Shown here piece after piece: positions 51,117-64,000 of a stretch of 64,000 nt of DNA. Positions within the stretch are counted from its first letter, which is position 1, and each line of letters starts with the position of its first letter. The notes beneath the pieces were generated by a model, which had not been told where the DNA came from, did no database searches, and saw only the letters and a program-made list of their open reading frames with translations. A program made the translations under genes and the position numbers. Source of the DNA: Prunella strophiata (taxonomy: Eukaryota > Chordata > Aves > Passeriformes > Prunellidae); assembly GCA_036583965.1 (NCBI GenBank), contig JAZBQD010000015.1, forward strand, positions 82,161,309 to 82,225,308, written 5' to 3'.

Positions 51117-54100
51117 AAATCTACATAGGATATGGTTTGTGTGTTGAGAAAGAGCTGCTGTAAGAAGCTGAACACATCAAGTGAGACCATGGGATACTTC
51201 TCTGCTGCCTTGAATGAGGTGTGAGAGAATTAGGCCACTACTAGGGTTAGTTCTTTGTGTACTAAAATACTCATTTCTTCTTTGGCCTGTGCACAGAACA
51301 GACTGTTTCTGTCTTGAAAAAGCAAGAATGGAGGTCCCAAGTTCCATAATATTATAATTTCTTTATTAATATGGAAGCTGAACAATTATTCATTAATTAG
51401 AACCAGAAATTACATGGTCAGAGATCTTTGTGATGGCTTCAGCTGATCTTCAGTGACGTAAGACCTCCCCCAATCAATGTCTTCTTGCAGTATGGCACAT
51501 TAAAAAAAAAAAAAAATCTTACTTGTCTGATTTTGTTCACCTTCTAGCCATTGGTTCTTGCTTTACATTTGCCAAACTGAACAAATCCTGCTAGCAAACG
51601 CCTCCTTACCTATGTACGTCTAGACTGACTGTCCAAGCCCTCACCCCACCTTCTCTTTACAAAATGTAAGACTGCCTTTGCCTGTCTTTCACCACAGAAC
51701 ATAAAATATGTTCTCACAAGTCTCTTTTTTATGTGTATGCTGGTTTTCCAAAACCATTTTTATTCTGTAGGCACTGTAATGCACCATAGCCAGCCAGGAA
51801 CTGTCACCTCAGTGTCATCTGAAGTCCTCTGACTTACTGGAAGCACATGATGGTGATGGGGATATGAGCAAAGAATCCTGTCAGTATTGTATTTGCCCTG
51901 AGGATTTAGCAGAATTTTTAGAAGTAAGATCATAAAAGAGCTGAGATCAAATTAATCTGCTGTCTCATTCATTCAGGTCTTCCAAGCCATAGCTAAGACA
52001 GAATCCTTTGCCTATACAGTTTACAGTCCAAGTACACAAACAAGCAAAAGGCAGCAGGAGAGCAGATGTGCAAAGTTCTTGACCTGAGTCCACCCCTCTT
52101 GCAGCTTTGGTCACACATCTCCTCTCCAGTCCTGTCCCAGCAAGCAACATTCCCTGATGCTGACCACAACACATCCACACTGTCACAAACCCCTGCCATC
52201 CAGGTGTGCTGCTTCACCCCTACTGTGAGCATTTCCCAGACTCTTCTGAGCAGAAGCTGATCATGGGCAGAAGGTCACTGCCAGCCCAGCTCACACTGAC
52301 AGAGACCAGCATAAATCCATGGCATGGGCAGGGAATGAGGCCAGCTCCCTTGGAAAAGGTGAATGTGAGCCCCAGCAACCCAGTGGGTCAGGGATGAATC
52401 TGGTTGAAGATTAGTGGGTGAAGGACAGCAAAAGGATGAAGATAGTTACAAATATGCCAAACTAGATGCAGAAGGTGGAAGACATAGGTGATCCACTCAC
52501 ACTCTGCTTCCTGCCACAGTGATCACCACTGAAATTACAGCAGCATTGCTGGTGATTTGCCTCAACAGAGTCAGGGCCTTTGGCTGCACTGGTGTGCAGG
52601 GAAGGATCTCACCCAGGGACAGTGAAAGATCATCCATTGGCCTCATTCCCCTGTGAACCCCAACCCTGTGTTTGTGTCTTCCCATTCAAATGCTAGAACA
52701 TCTCACACTGTACAGTGTGTGCTTACACCAGCTCTCTTGTACGTGGTGAGAGGTCATGTGAGTCTGACTAGCAAATTTGCCAAAGGCAGCAAAGGTGAGG
52801 TGGGCAGTGCTCTTCTCTCCTTGCTGTCCACTTACATCAAGAGAACAAGGAAGAAGTTGAAAGAGCTGGATGTAGCATATGGAATGAGTCTTTACTCCTT
52901 ATTTCTTGAGCAAATTTGTGCACGGTGACACACTCAATATAAAGGCAGCATTGTCAATTTTGAGCATCAAAGCATCACACCTTCCAAAATCCTGAGAGTG
53001 GCTGAAAGATCCTGAGACTTCTTAAAAACAACAAATGTCAATTTCCTTTTATTTTCCTTTGGGCTTTGGAGCCTTTTGGGGAGAATTTTCTTCCTCTTTG
53101 TTGTAAAAGTAAGGTTTACCTTCTGCTCTGAATGAATGCAAAGGGCCTTATGGACTCCCTTGATTCCAGCTTCTGGGTCTTTAAGGGAAACACCAAAAGT
53201 CATTAAGATGTGCAATTAAATCACAACCGTGGCTAACACAGCAAATATAAATGCAAACCCTGCCCTAGAGAACAAAGACCTATTCATTCTGCTGAAATTG
53301 GTCTTGAGAGTTGCTTGCTGCTTCATTTTTTTTCCTTTTCCCCCCCGTCCGTATTTCTTCAGAAGGCGGGGGAGCTTTCTTGGCTTATGCCACATCCTGG
53401 ATCCTCAGAAAAGCCTGTGCTCAGCGGCCTGAGTCTGTCTTGCCTCCTGTCTGCAAACCCTCTAGAAAAGTGAGGTTACAGACAAGCATCAGCAATGAGT
53501 GAGCAGTAATAAAGAACCTTGATAACTGAGGTAAAGTGGCCATTATGCAACTAGGAATGATAGGTAGAAAAATAGAAGCCGGAAATGTTGAAAGGCAGCT
53601 GAGGTTACATTCCTCATTGGAAGTAAAAGGTGAAGGAAGATCAGTTGGCAGCAAGAGCTCCTGCTCTGCACATAGAGAGGGATTTGCCAGCAAAGGATAT
53701 TAATGATCTGAGAGTGAATTGCAAGTCCACAAGGGAAATCTGAACTGAAAATGGAAAAGACAGAAAGCTAGGCAGGGGGATTTGTATCAGGTTAAAATGT
53801 CAACATTTGGAGATGGATGAATCACTGGAGCTCAGACTAGGAGGAACAAAATAACCCACCCTCTCAACAAAGAAATCAAAGAAAACAGCAAAACATAACG
53901 CCAGTGCGCCCCCTTTGTCCCAAAGTTAAAGCTCTGCCAGCCTGACCTTTTTTTGGTTGGTCATATTTGTGCAAGAGGATTGGCTCAGAGGTGAAAAGTG
54001 GTGGTCTACAGAAGGAGGCAGGTTGCCTCTGCCAGCTTTCAAAAACTGGGTTTTTCCCTTTTCCCCCAGCCCTCTCTTTTTGAAACTGTCAAAGGCACCT

Positions 54101-55930
54101 CTGTCTCTGTGGTATTCAGCGAGCTCTACCTGACCAAATCTCTGTTACCAGATGAAGGGCGTTCAGAAGCTAATCCATCTAAAGGGATTTTTGGCCAGAA
54201 AAGAGGAAAGGCCCACAGTGCAAGGTTTGGGGATTCGATTTTTTTGGAGACCACAGTTTGTATTGGACTGCTCTGTTCTATAATCCTATCTCTGTTCCTG
54301 TCAAGAATATATTACAAGATGTGAAAAACATCTCCTATATTTTTTGCTCAGTGGATGACCTCTTTTTAAACATGAGGACCACAAATTTGAAACTTTAAGT
54401 AAGTTCTGTGCTAGTGCTGCAATTTACAGGGTGGGTTGGGACTTTGCATTTTTTCATTCCTTTTTAGGAGTCAGTTGAGCTTCAGGCATTTCCAGGGCTA
54501 TTTATGCCTGTTAATCCCTAGAAACTGGCTGAGAGCCTTGGATTTGTCTTCCTCTGTCTGAAATGAGGCATGGTTCACTCGGGGTTGTAGCTTGCTAATG
54601 AAAAAAGTGGCAGGGCATGAGCCAGGTGAGGGGCTGGGGGGAGGACAGGGAGGTCTGTGCCCTCTTGCACTCTAGTGAAGGGGCAGGTGACAGAAAAACC
54701 TCACTTGAAGAGACAATTAGGTGTCACTCCAAAGAACAACATTAAATTGGCAGAACATTCCTTTCTCTTTCAAGCCACAGGATTTTTCAATCAAATATGA
54801 ATTTCAGCGGCGAGATGTGATTTTTGGCTGCTTTTTAGGCTTAATTTATTAACAGTTTAATCAAAGCTTTTGGGCAATTAGCCAAACTTGTTACTTTGTA
54901 TGGCCAAGCTAGATATTAGGCCTTGTTTCATTGGAGAAAGAGATTCCTCATAAGTTCCCCAGGATGTCTTGGTTTTGGATATCTGAGAAGCACAGATCCA
55001 GCAAAACCTATTCAACCACCGTGGTTTCACTCTCTCTTCTTCCACTTCTAAATGTAAAATATGCTGGTGTGTGAAAAACATTTATATGTGTTTCCCACAC
55101 TTTCCCAAAGCACAGCCTGTATTCCAGGGGAACGTGTAAGCTAACTTTTCCACAAAGCCATCTAGCCTTGGCTAAATAATGTAAAAGAAGGAGTTGGGCT
55201 ACTTCAGGGTCTCACAATGTGGCATTTTGATTGTTGATTTTCATATTAACTAGAAACTGCTCAAAACTTCCTTCATATTACCTTCTTGGTGACACTTTCC
55301 CTTAAATCCTGATGGTCTCCCAGATATATTGCCTCATGAAATTTTTCTGAGTTTTTCTCAAGCTGTGAATTACCTTATGGAGCTGGTCAAAAATGTTCTA
55401 CAGCATCAGGATTTGCTAGTGTTTAAAATAAAACGAAAAAGTTTTTACAAGGAGTAATAGTGTTTTGAAATCCTCCTATTAATTTTTGTTGTGTTTAACC
55501 AAAAAGACTGATTAGATAAAGGACCTAAACCAGCTAGGATTGAACATGATCATTCCCTGGTGCTTACAAGAAAGGCTTAAGACATTAACAAGTCAGATCT
55601 GTGATGGAGGCTCCCAGCTTTCATCACTTACCTACATGAACTATCAATTAAATCTCCACGCACTGAAGGGACTCTCCTGATTGCTTCTATTTTATGGCAT
55701 AAAGTTAGCAGCCACAAGTTTTCCAGGAGACCCAACAAGACTGGCTCATTCTGGAGCATTTCTTCCCTCAGGACATGAGAAAGAATAGAATATTTGTGAA
55801 GGGTGGGATTCAAGAATAGGAAAATATATTTATTAGCTGGCAACCACAGCAGAAGGCCAGAGGAGTGAGCAGGGAGAGGAGCTTGGCATATGCTCTGAGG
55901 AAATTCACCTCTCCAATATGACACAGCTCC

Positions 55931-55984
55931 TTTTTTTTTTTTATTTCCTTTTTTTTTTTTTTTTTCCCATGTTGTTGTTGTTGT
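55931..55984 (+). repeat. T-rich runs followed by TTG repeat
   Basis: Two T runs separated by ATTTCC, then CCCATG and four to five TTG units. Confidence 0.85.
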
Positions 55985-57674
55985 TTTGAATTTGAATTTG
56001 ACTTGTAAAGAAGAATTGGACTTTCACTGGTCTAGAAATTGCCATCCACTGATTAAAATGCACACCAGAGAGTAAATCCCAGGTTCACACAGGCTTGGAG
56101 GCATCTTGTTTAAAATGAAGTACTTGTGTATGCCTGCAGACCTGGCTTCCAGCAGTGCAAGCCAGACATAGGAGCTGCTGCTTCTCACCCCAGGGACCAG
56201 ACATCTCCTGCCAAAAAGTGAAGCCACAGATGAACTTCACAGTAAATGAGAAGCCACAGGGCACAGCCAGGTGGGTGAACACTGGAACACCACTCTCCTG
56301 AACTTGGAGTGAGAGTTACAAATGCAGGAGCTCTTGCAAAGCACCTGACATGGAAGAGCCAGCAGAGCTACCACAAACAACTGGGGCTGGCTCCTGACTT
56401 TTGGTGATACTGTCTGAGTCACTGCTGGCAAATGGTGTCCCAGGGAAGTCACTGAGACTGCTCGTGTGAGTAATCACTTGTCAGCTCAGACCTCCCAGCC
56501 TCTCTCTCCTGTGCTCTTGGCAATAGGTGCTCGGAGTGAAAACAAACAAATAATCCAAAAAAACCTCCCTCAACCCCCCAGCAAGTGTTTTCCAACATGT
56601 TCAGCAGCCTTTAACAAAACATTTGGAACCTATTTTCCAAAAAGTTCCAAAGGTTTTCCAAAGCCCAGATTTGTCTAGACTCTCCCATCCTCAGTGCAGG
56701 GAAACAGGGTGAATGGATAGGGTGTGATATGGATTTTTTTGAAAGTTTGTTTGGATTTCAGGAAGTGAACAAGATAAGCCAAATGGCCCTTTCCTGCTTT
56801 TGCTCTTTTAATACTTATTTTCCCTCAGTAAGTCCTGACAAGAAATGTTTGAACTAAAGGAAGTCAGATGAGTTTGTTGAGTTCCCCCTGCCTCACCTCT
56901 CTGCTAAAAACCCACCCACACCTGTGGCTGGGAGATAGCACCAAATCAGTCTTTACAATAGGAGCCCTTGGGCACGTGTGAGAGCTGCTCCCTTTGTCAT
57001 CTCTGCAACATAGAAAAATGCTTTCCTTCTTTCCCCACCTCATTTAAAGCTTGTAGGAGGCAGCAGGAAATAATCCCCTGGGGACTTTGGGATGCACCAG
57101 AGGCACTGAGGGTCTGATCCATGGGGGAAGAAAAGAAATAATCCCCATCACATTCAGAGTTGCAGGTGCTGCTGTGTGAAAGAGCCCTTTGATGTCACAT
57201 CAGCTTTGCTGCCAGAAAAACTTGAGCAAAGACAAGTTGGAGAAACTGGTCTGCAGCTCAGCCACACCATGCCTGATGGAGGGGTCTGCATAACGACCAG
57301 AAGTCACTTCTCCTCCATACAGGTTTGTTCCTTAGTGCACTCCTTGGCTGGGCATAAGGCCTGGTGAAGGAAGATTCATGGTCCCTCTGTTTTTACAGTT
57401 TCATGATTGCAAAGGATACCTGACCTGAACACAGCCCTTCATGTCTTAAGTCATACACATCTCTGAATTTTAGATGTTAAAAATCTGGATTTCATACTGA
57501 CACACTGATATCCACAAAGTGGCTTCTGTGAGCATTGCCTTCTAGAACAGCAAATTTGTAAGAAATAGAAAATTGCATGTCCCAATAAAAATTTCCTGAC
57601 CACACAACTCCATCACTAACATGCCACTCTCCTTTCTTCCCAGGTCTCTAGCCTTGCTCCTGTACATTATTATA

Positions 57675-57693
57675 AAGAAGAAGAAGAAGAAGA
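57675..57693 (+). repeat. GAA/AAG microsatellite
   Basis: About five AAG units followed by an A run. Confidence 0.85.
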
Positions 57694-58544
57694 AAAAAAT
57701 AAAGCCTATCCTGCTTTGTAGAGAGGAGAGTTTTAATATTTGATAAGAAAAATCTTTGGAACCCTGAATATTATTGTAACTCTGAGTCTGGGGAAATAAA
57801 TTCTGTTCCTCTGCTGGAACATACTGACCTTCCTATCCTGTTGTTTATTTGTATGGTCTGAACTAATTTTTTTGTTTGAAATCTACACTATCAAAAAGCA
57901 TTTAATAGAACTGTTTTTTAAAGTAGCTTGCTAAACTGACTCTAGAAGTTGCTTAGTGGTTGCTTGGTATTTGAGAATCATTTACTGTAGTAGAGACTTT
58001 CCCACCAGCAGATGTTACCATAGCATAACAGGAGGATGGAGAATGATCACATTAGGTAGGATAATAGTGCAGCTAAAGGAATGTAAAGGGTTAATGCACC
58101 AGCTGGATAACCTTTTAAAAGATACACAATAAATGGTCAGAACATTTTGAAATCTGCAGCAGCCAAGTGAGCCACTTGTCGCATAGCATCTGTAATGACA
58201 CAATGTTGTTCTGACACAGAGTTTCTTTTTGTGATATCAGAAAATCTGTGCTACTCCTGCAAGAGTGTATGAAGTGATAATTTAAGTCATTTGCAGATAG
58301 TTGATGATCCTTTTGCTGAAGATAAAACACTGTTGTGAAAAATGTAAACACCTGAAAAAACACACATAGCATTATAAACATCTGCCCTTCCAAGAGGCTT
58401 CATCTCAGTTTTGGAGGTCTCTAAAATGGAGGAGGGATAGTTTATTTTCCATTTTTTTTAAGTCTTTCCCCTTTCTAATGAGGCCCTCAGCAGTGAATTA
58501 TGACAGGTGTTATCTAGACTCCAAAAAGATTCAGCTTTGTAGAT

Positions 58545-58585
58545 GTCTGAGCACCTTACTACAATTGTTGGTAAGGTGCTCAGAC
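58545..58585. repeat. Perfect 15-bp inverted repeat (hairpin)
   Basis: GTCTGAGCACCTTAC (58545-58559) is the exact reverse complement of GTAAGGTGCTCAGAC (58571-58585), with an 11-nt loop containing the palindrome ACAATTGT. No flanking similarity extends the stem. Confidence 0.9.
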
Positions 58586-61500
58586 CCAACCCTTCTATGC
58601 TAACCTGCCCCCAGTTCACCAGGTTCACTGGCACTGAATCTCTTAATCTGAGATAAATCCAAGTCTTCCAGGTAGAATGTGTGCCTAGCCATGTTTTTCT
58701 CATAGTGACAGGTCCACTCCTCTGCAGACTCCAACTGCATAGCTACAGACCCCTCTCAACACAGTGACTTTAGAAAAGGGTATGAGTGTGTTTCACCACT
58801 TGTTCTGCTGCCAATTCTATTTTTGCCTTTTCCCCTCATTTTGTTGCTTTCAACTATTCATTCATCTCCCTGGTGGGCAGAGAGATGAGACACTAACATA
58901 CAAAAACTGTAAAAGGTCCCACTTCTAGGATACCTGGAACAATGACAGAGATGTTGTCATTTGGACAGACTGGTGTTGACTAAAGAAAGAGAGTCCCAAA
59001 GAAATTTCCTCCACACAGTCAAATGACTGCTGCTCCAGCCAGCTTATTAACATGTATTTTGGGCAGACCAATTTCTAGTAGCATAGGCTTGGGTCAAAAT
59101 TGTGAAGATAAGTGCATAAATGGCACACACAGAACACCACAAAAGCATATTCCTTATACATTTGCATATCTCATTCTAAGTGCCAGATTTCATCAGTATC
59201 TCTTGCAAACAGACTATTTCTTTCAAGTTTTGACTGCTCCAACTGTACCTAAAACATCTGAGGGGCCAAGGATGCTCTTTTCAGTGTGGGTGGCTACACA
59301 AACCCCAAACCCGTCTGGCAGGAGTTGTGCTGCAAGTCTCAATCTGTCTTGTCCAATTTCACCATTTATGGCAGCAATACATTATGTTTGGAGAGGGAGT
59401 ATCAGCAGCATGCTGTGCATTAATCCAAAGGCTGCATTCCTTAATAGATTAAATAGCCTTCATCTCTGATAAGTGATTGCATTTCTGGTGCATGAATGGT
59501 ACTGTGAAGTACATAATGCTGTTAATGGCTGGGAAAGAGAGCAGCATGAGAAAGCCCCTTTCCAGACTCACTTCCTCAGGATGTCATTTGGACTTACAAA
59601 TATCTGTGGGCTGCAAAGCTTCCACCCACGTTTCTAACTTCAGTCTTTCCTGGATGCTTGGGTTCCCTTAGGACCAACATATCATGACATACCAAAAAAC
59701 ATTATATATAGCTTTGCCCTCTAGATCAGCAGTGCCCTCTGGAAGAACCCTTGGCTTTACTGGCAGCAGAAAATACATGTTTTCCAAAGTTGCAAGACCA
59801 GCAGAAATGAGGAGCTTTTCTCTTTGACAGCAGCTGTAGCTGTCTGGCCTAAAATACCTCAGATTAAAATGACAGTTTACCACAAAATATTCCCATCCTG
59901 CTGAAGGAGCTTTGCCCAAAACATGCCCTTTCTCTCTTTACCTTCCAATCTTGGCAACATGTGAAGGCTTATTTTCCAAGTCTATCACATAAGAAGCTCT
60001 TAAGAAATGTTCCTTTCTCAGTCATTTCTGCTAACTCTGTAGCAAAAAGTTAAAATGCAGTGGGACAAAACTACAGAAACAACTATTTATCAAGGGAACA
60101 GGGCAAATGTTGTTTCTACAACACAGAGGCAATAGAGAGCAGTCTATAACCAAAGCTTGAAGCCAAAGCTGCTTTTAGATCTGAGATAATCACCAAAATA
60201 TTTAGCAGAACAGAATGCTATATTTTATGGCATGCTCTGTGCCTGAAAACTGTTACTTAATGCACTGGGGTGACAGTAAAAGAAAAGGCATGTTTCTAAG
60301 TATTTGGACAGCACAATTAAACTCTGAAAACTAAGACATGGCTTTGTACACTGAAAGCTGACATAAATGCGGAATTAAGTGCATTGATGAACAAATAGGA
60401 AATTAATTTGCTTTAGCTTCACCTTTAAATCTAAAAAAAAAAAATCAAAGTAAGCTCTTGCTGGTTTCAGAGACACTATTAATAGAACAGATTCTGAAAA
60501 TCAAATTCTGCACGCTCTTTTCTGTTGTATCCTGCAATTCCAAAGATAACTGAAGGAGCAGTTTGGTCTTTTTGACTGAACATAGAAATTCTGTTGGTGA
60601 CGCAGGAACCAGCAGAGGTTCCACAGGTCACGACCATAGGTCATTCTTCTGGAGGTACATGAAGTCTCAGGAATATTATCAGGAATAGAAAGTAGTTACA
60701 AATTATTGAAGAGACATTGGATTAACTCTCCAGGACCAAGAAGTTTAACACCCTGTTACTGCTCATGCACAGTCTAATTTCCAGGACTCTGAACTGCCTC
60801 AGCAACATTAGGGTGCTATTTTACCTATATATTTGACACAGGCACTCTCCTCAAGGACCATGTGCTGGTATGAAGCCAGAAATGAGACCCTTTGCTTGCT
60901 CCTACATCTTGCTATGCAGGAATGTGCTTCCATGTGGAGAGGGCAAATGTAGTCCCTGACACAACTGTGACTTCTGACTTGATGGATTGGTTCTGGAAGT
61001 TGTTCTCCACATTTGCTTGATCATTTTTTTCACTGACTGCAGTCTCTGGGACCATGCTCCTTGGAATTTGGCCTAAGATTTGGTTCTTTAGAGGGTGACT
61101 ATGTAGATGAGGGATAAAAAATGACTGCACTTGCCGGTGCAGTCTTCTTGCTCTGAAGGTATCATAGCTAAATTAGAAGAAAATTAAGGATTCTGAGGTT
61201 GGAACTCACAGCTGGTAATTAGCTCAGGGAAACTATGAACCTTTTCTGTTTGCTGAGAGCTTACTTAGCAGGAACAGCGAACACAAAAGGAACAAAAAAT
61301 TTTAGGAGCAAAATTCCAAGTAAAACTTAAGCCTTTGGATTTCAGTTTGTTGCAGTTCACTCGGGTTACCTTTTTTTTCATTTGGAAATTTGTTTGTTAT
61401 TTTGCATTCATCCATAAAATTATGCACAAACACCCTGGAACTACAGGGTTTCCCTCATAATCAGGATTATAGCTCTATTTATATCTGCCCCTCACCAGGA

Positions 61501-64000
61501 GGTGCTGGATGCTCACATGAAATGGATATAGCTGGATGTATCTACTTGGGACACAATGAACTTTTGTGAGCACCTACCTGTGCATAGGCATGTATGGAAG
61601 ACTTAGACTGGAGTAACATTGTCTCTGGGATCACACACAAAAAAGAGGAAAATTTGAAAAGGATCAGAAATGTGAATTGCTCCACCTTTCTACTTCTTCC
61701 TCTCCTATAAGAGGACCTTCTAGAAATTGTGTTTCTTTTGTGGTCTTGGCACACCCAAAGGATCCTCCGAAAGATTTCCTTGCCATAATGTTCAGGACAG
61801 TATAATTTACATTTCATGGAGTGTAGAAAAGCATGTTCCTCATGTTTGAGATTTGCAGGTGTGACCACAGCTACCTAAGCCAGGATTTTCTTAGAGCTGT
61901 AAGGGTGGTGGTACCTGCCTGCTTGTTGGGCAGTCAATGGCTGGTAAGCCAGGGCATTTGTTACATGGCTTCTGTGGGCATCCTTGACAAAAGAAGTGAA
62001 GATGAGTGTCCCAGCTGTGGTCTGGAGGTACAGATATCATCACTGAGGAGTACTCTGGGGTGTATCAAATCTTAGCTTAATTCTTACTTCTGTTTGAGGG
62101 GATCTGAATGTACCTCTCATGAAGGTGTATTTGAGTCATGAGCAGGCTGTACACGGTGTCCCAGGCCCAGACTTTCCCACCAGTGAAGTTGTTTTGCTTT
62201 GTTGGTAATAACTCTTCACCAGAATAGAGAAGGTGAAGTCTAGAGGTCAGAGCATATTTGTGGGAATACGGAGATCTGCATCAGTCATCCCAAGGGGAGG
62301 CTTTGTGTGTGGCCTGTGACACTATCACTCACACTCCTTCTGGCACACTGGCTATTTATGCAGGTTCAAATTACTGCAGACAGAGGAAAGATCTGAACCA
62401 GGGTCTCCCAGGTCTCCTCAGTGAGTGCTTTAACCTTTCAGCCCCTGGGGTAAGTTGGTGAAGGGGCATCACCTTCCCTGGCGTGTTTTCTGTAGGCACC
62501 AATCCAGTTGGATTGGCCAAGATCCTCTTCACGAGTGAAGGGGCAAGGGTGTTTGTGCTTGGTGTGCATTTGGAGAAAGGCTGTTCTGGCTGCAATGCCC
62601 ACCTTTACTGGAGTGAGGGAATTTTCTGGCCATCTCTGCTGCCAAGTGAAAGGAGAGGCTCCAGGCTGTGCCATAACGAACCTAAATCCCTGGATTAGCT
62701 TCGTCTGACCCTGGTTTCATTAGAGCCATTACATAAGGATGATAGCTACATAATATACAGGCCAGACAAAGAACTCATAAGGCTGCATAGCAGGGAGCAG
62801 AACTAGAAACTGTAAAGTATGTTTTTCCCTCCTGATGGAAAAAGAGAGGTGCATTGGCTGACGTCTGCCAGAAACAAATGTTGGTATTGAGGCTCCTGCT
62901 CTCCTGCAGAGTTCAGCGCTGGCTAAGGCATCTCTACTGGAGTCTGGCAAGGAGTGGTGTGAGGGAAGAGACTGAAAGGGAGGGATTATTTAGCACCAGT
63001 GGGTTTGTGAGTCTCTGTTTGCAGCAGAGGGTTAACATGTGATAGGCCAGCATAATGCTGACAAGTTTAGATTCAGAGAATTTTGGTTGCAGGAGTTATG
63101 CAAGCATGGTTATAACCAGAGCTCTGCTGTAGCTATCTATAGAAGATCCAAATTTCTCAGGGAAGCCCTGAATGTCCCCAGTCATGGAAATAGTCCTTCT
63201 GGGTTTAAGGTCTTTGTGGGTTTTCCTTAGCAGTGAACTGTGCCACCTACAGCAAGATAGGTGGGCAATCTCTCATCACATTCATCCCAGTGTGACTAAG
63301 TATCTCCAAAAGTGACCATGAGCATGTACAAAGGTTATGAAAAGCTGGAATATAGCATCCACTCTGTTCTCATGTATGGAAATTACCAGTGAAGGCAATG
63401 GGAGGCTTTTGCCAAAGACTGAATTAGTATCCCAGAATTTGGTTGTTACAGCCTGTTTCTTATTTGCACCAATAGTGTTTTCCACAGTTGTGATACCTCA
63501 AAAGAAGCTGGGACCCAACTTACTCTGCACGTGGTTGATCTACAAATATCATTCACACACACACACACACACATATATTTATAAAAGCATAAGATAAAAC
63601 AGGCATTGCATAAATGGGGATCTGTTCCTTTGCAGGTTTATATTATTTTTTCATAGATTTAGTTAAGAAGACAGGAAAAAAGAATATTCCTTCAGGGAAA
63701 TAAAAAATAATTTTAAGGGCACTGAAACTTTCTCAAAGCATCCAAACATTTGGCAGCTCAGAAACTCAAAACTGAGATTCTGTTTGAAGGAGAGAGAGCA
63801 AGATTCAAAGCAGGAATGCACAAGACAGCATGCATAAGAGCTAAATCCTGCAGGGACATAAGTGTGTCCTGCCTGGAAATCTGTGGACAGCAGACAAGCC
63901 CCATCCAGCCCCCAGCCACCACACTCTTCACTAAAGGCTCCCTGGGGAAAGTGGGAAAGGATGTGGGCAAAAGATTTAGACAGAGTTACTGAATCCCTGA
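58586..64000. other. Right-hand intergenic DNA
   Basis: No supported gene. The longest frame (59023-59469, + strand) has no recognisable family, no splice support and poor coding look. A CA microsatellite lies at 63554-63573. Confidence 0.5.
63554..63573 (+). repeat. CA microsatellite x 10
   Basis: Ten CA units followed by TATATTTATA. Confidence 0.9.

Larger units (their letters stand above)
50741..58544. other. Intergenic DNA after the CpG patch
   Basis: No coding gene recognised. It includes an E-box and a MEF2/TATA-like element (51062-51116), A and T runs (about 51502-51515 and 55931-55966) and a GAA repeat (57675-57693). The 54760-54890 stretch has homeodomain- and TCF-like words but no exon. 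Confidence 0.5.

Noticed and set aside
53998..54324. 108-codon open frame with a C-terminal hydrophobic segment
   Set aside because: Single chance transmembrane-like stretch; no homology recognised.
59023..59469. 148-codon open frame, + strand
   Set aside because: No recognised family or splice sites; amino-acid make-up looks random.

Overview
The window looks like avian nuclear DNA. It is AT-rich and intron-dominated, with GT-AG exons, vertebrate-type microsatellites and two 3' ends of CR1 non-LTR retrotransposons, one ending in the bird-typical ATTCTATGATTCTATGAT tail. No operons, ribosome-binding sites, CRISPR arrays, tRNA or rRNA genes are visible. The species cannot be fixed from this window.

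One protein-coding gene is clearly supported, on the + strand: MYLK4, myosin light chain kinase family member 4. Thirteen coding exons (14485-39857) join without a phase error into a predicted 712-residue protein. Exon 1 (14485-15129) encodes a MYLK3-like coiled-coil N-terminus. Exons 2-4 (25887-27783) encode an acidic, Glu/Lys-rich linker and include a proposed 20-nt microexon. Exons 5-12 (30494-38277) encode a complete CaMK-type kinase domain with the G-loop, VAIK-type Lys, HLDLKPEN, DFG and APE motifs. Exon 13 (39810-39885) gives a short C-terminus.

The 3' end of the gene is the most unusual part. In another frame, exon 13 encodes a second copy of the last kinase helix (CLKHPWLNNLSERAAKQK), and the last exon (42178 onward) encodes an M13-like calmodulin-binding remnant (VVTAAKRFENISSLGA). 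Both resemble the C-termini of MYLK2 and MYLK3 rather than MYLK4. A second splice acceptor six bases downstream would let exon 11 join this copy in frame, skipping exon 12 and avoiding a TGA. The locus may therefore hold a mutually exclusive exon pair, with one sequence used in two frames for two C-termini.

Region by region: 1-14330 has no recognisable gene; 14331-43580 is MYLK4; 44990-45539 holds two CR1 fragments; about 50440-50740 is a CpG-rich patch of unknown gene assignment, followed at 51062-51116 by an E-box and a MEF2/TATA-like element; the rest to 64000 is non-coding as far as can be read, with simple repeats and one strong 15-bp hairpin (58545-58585).
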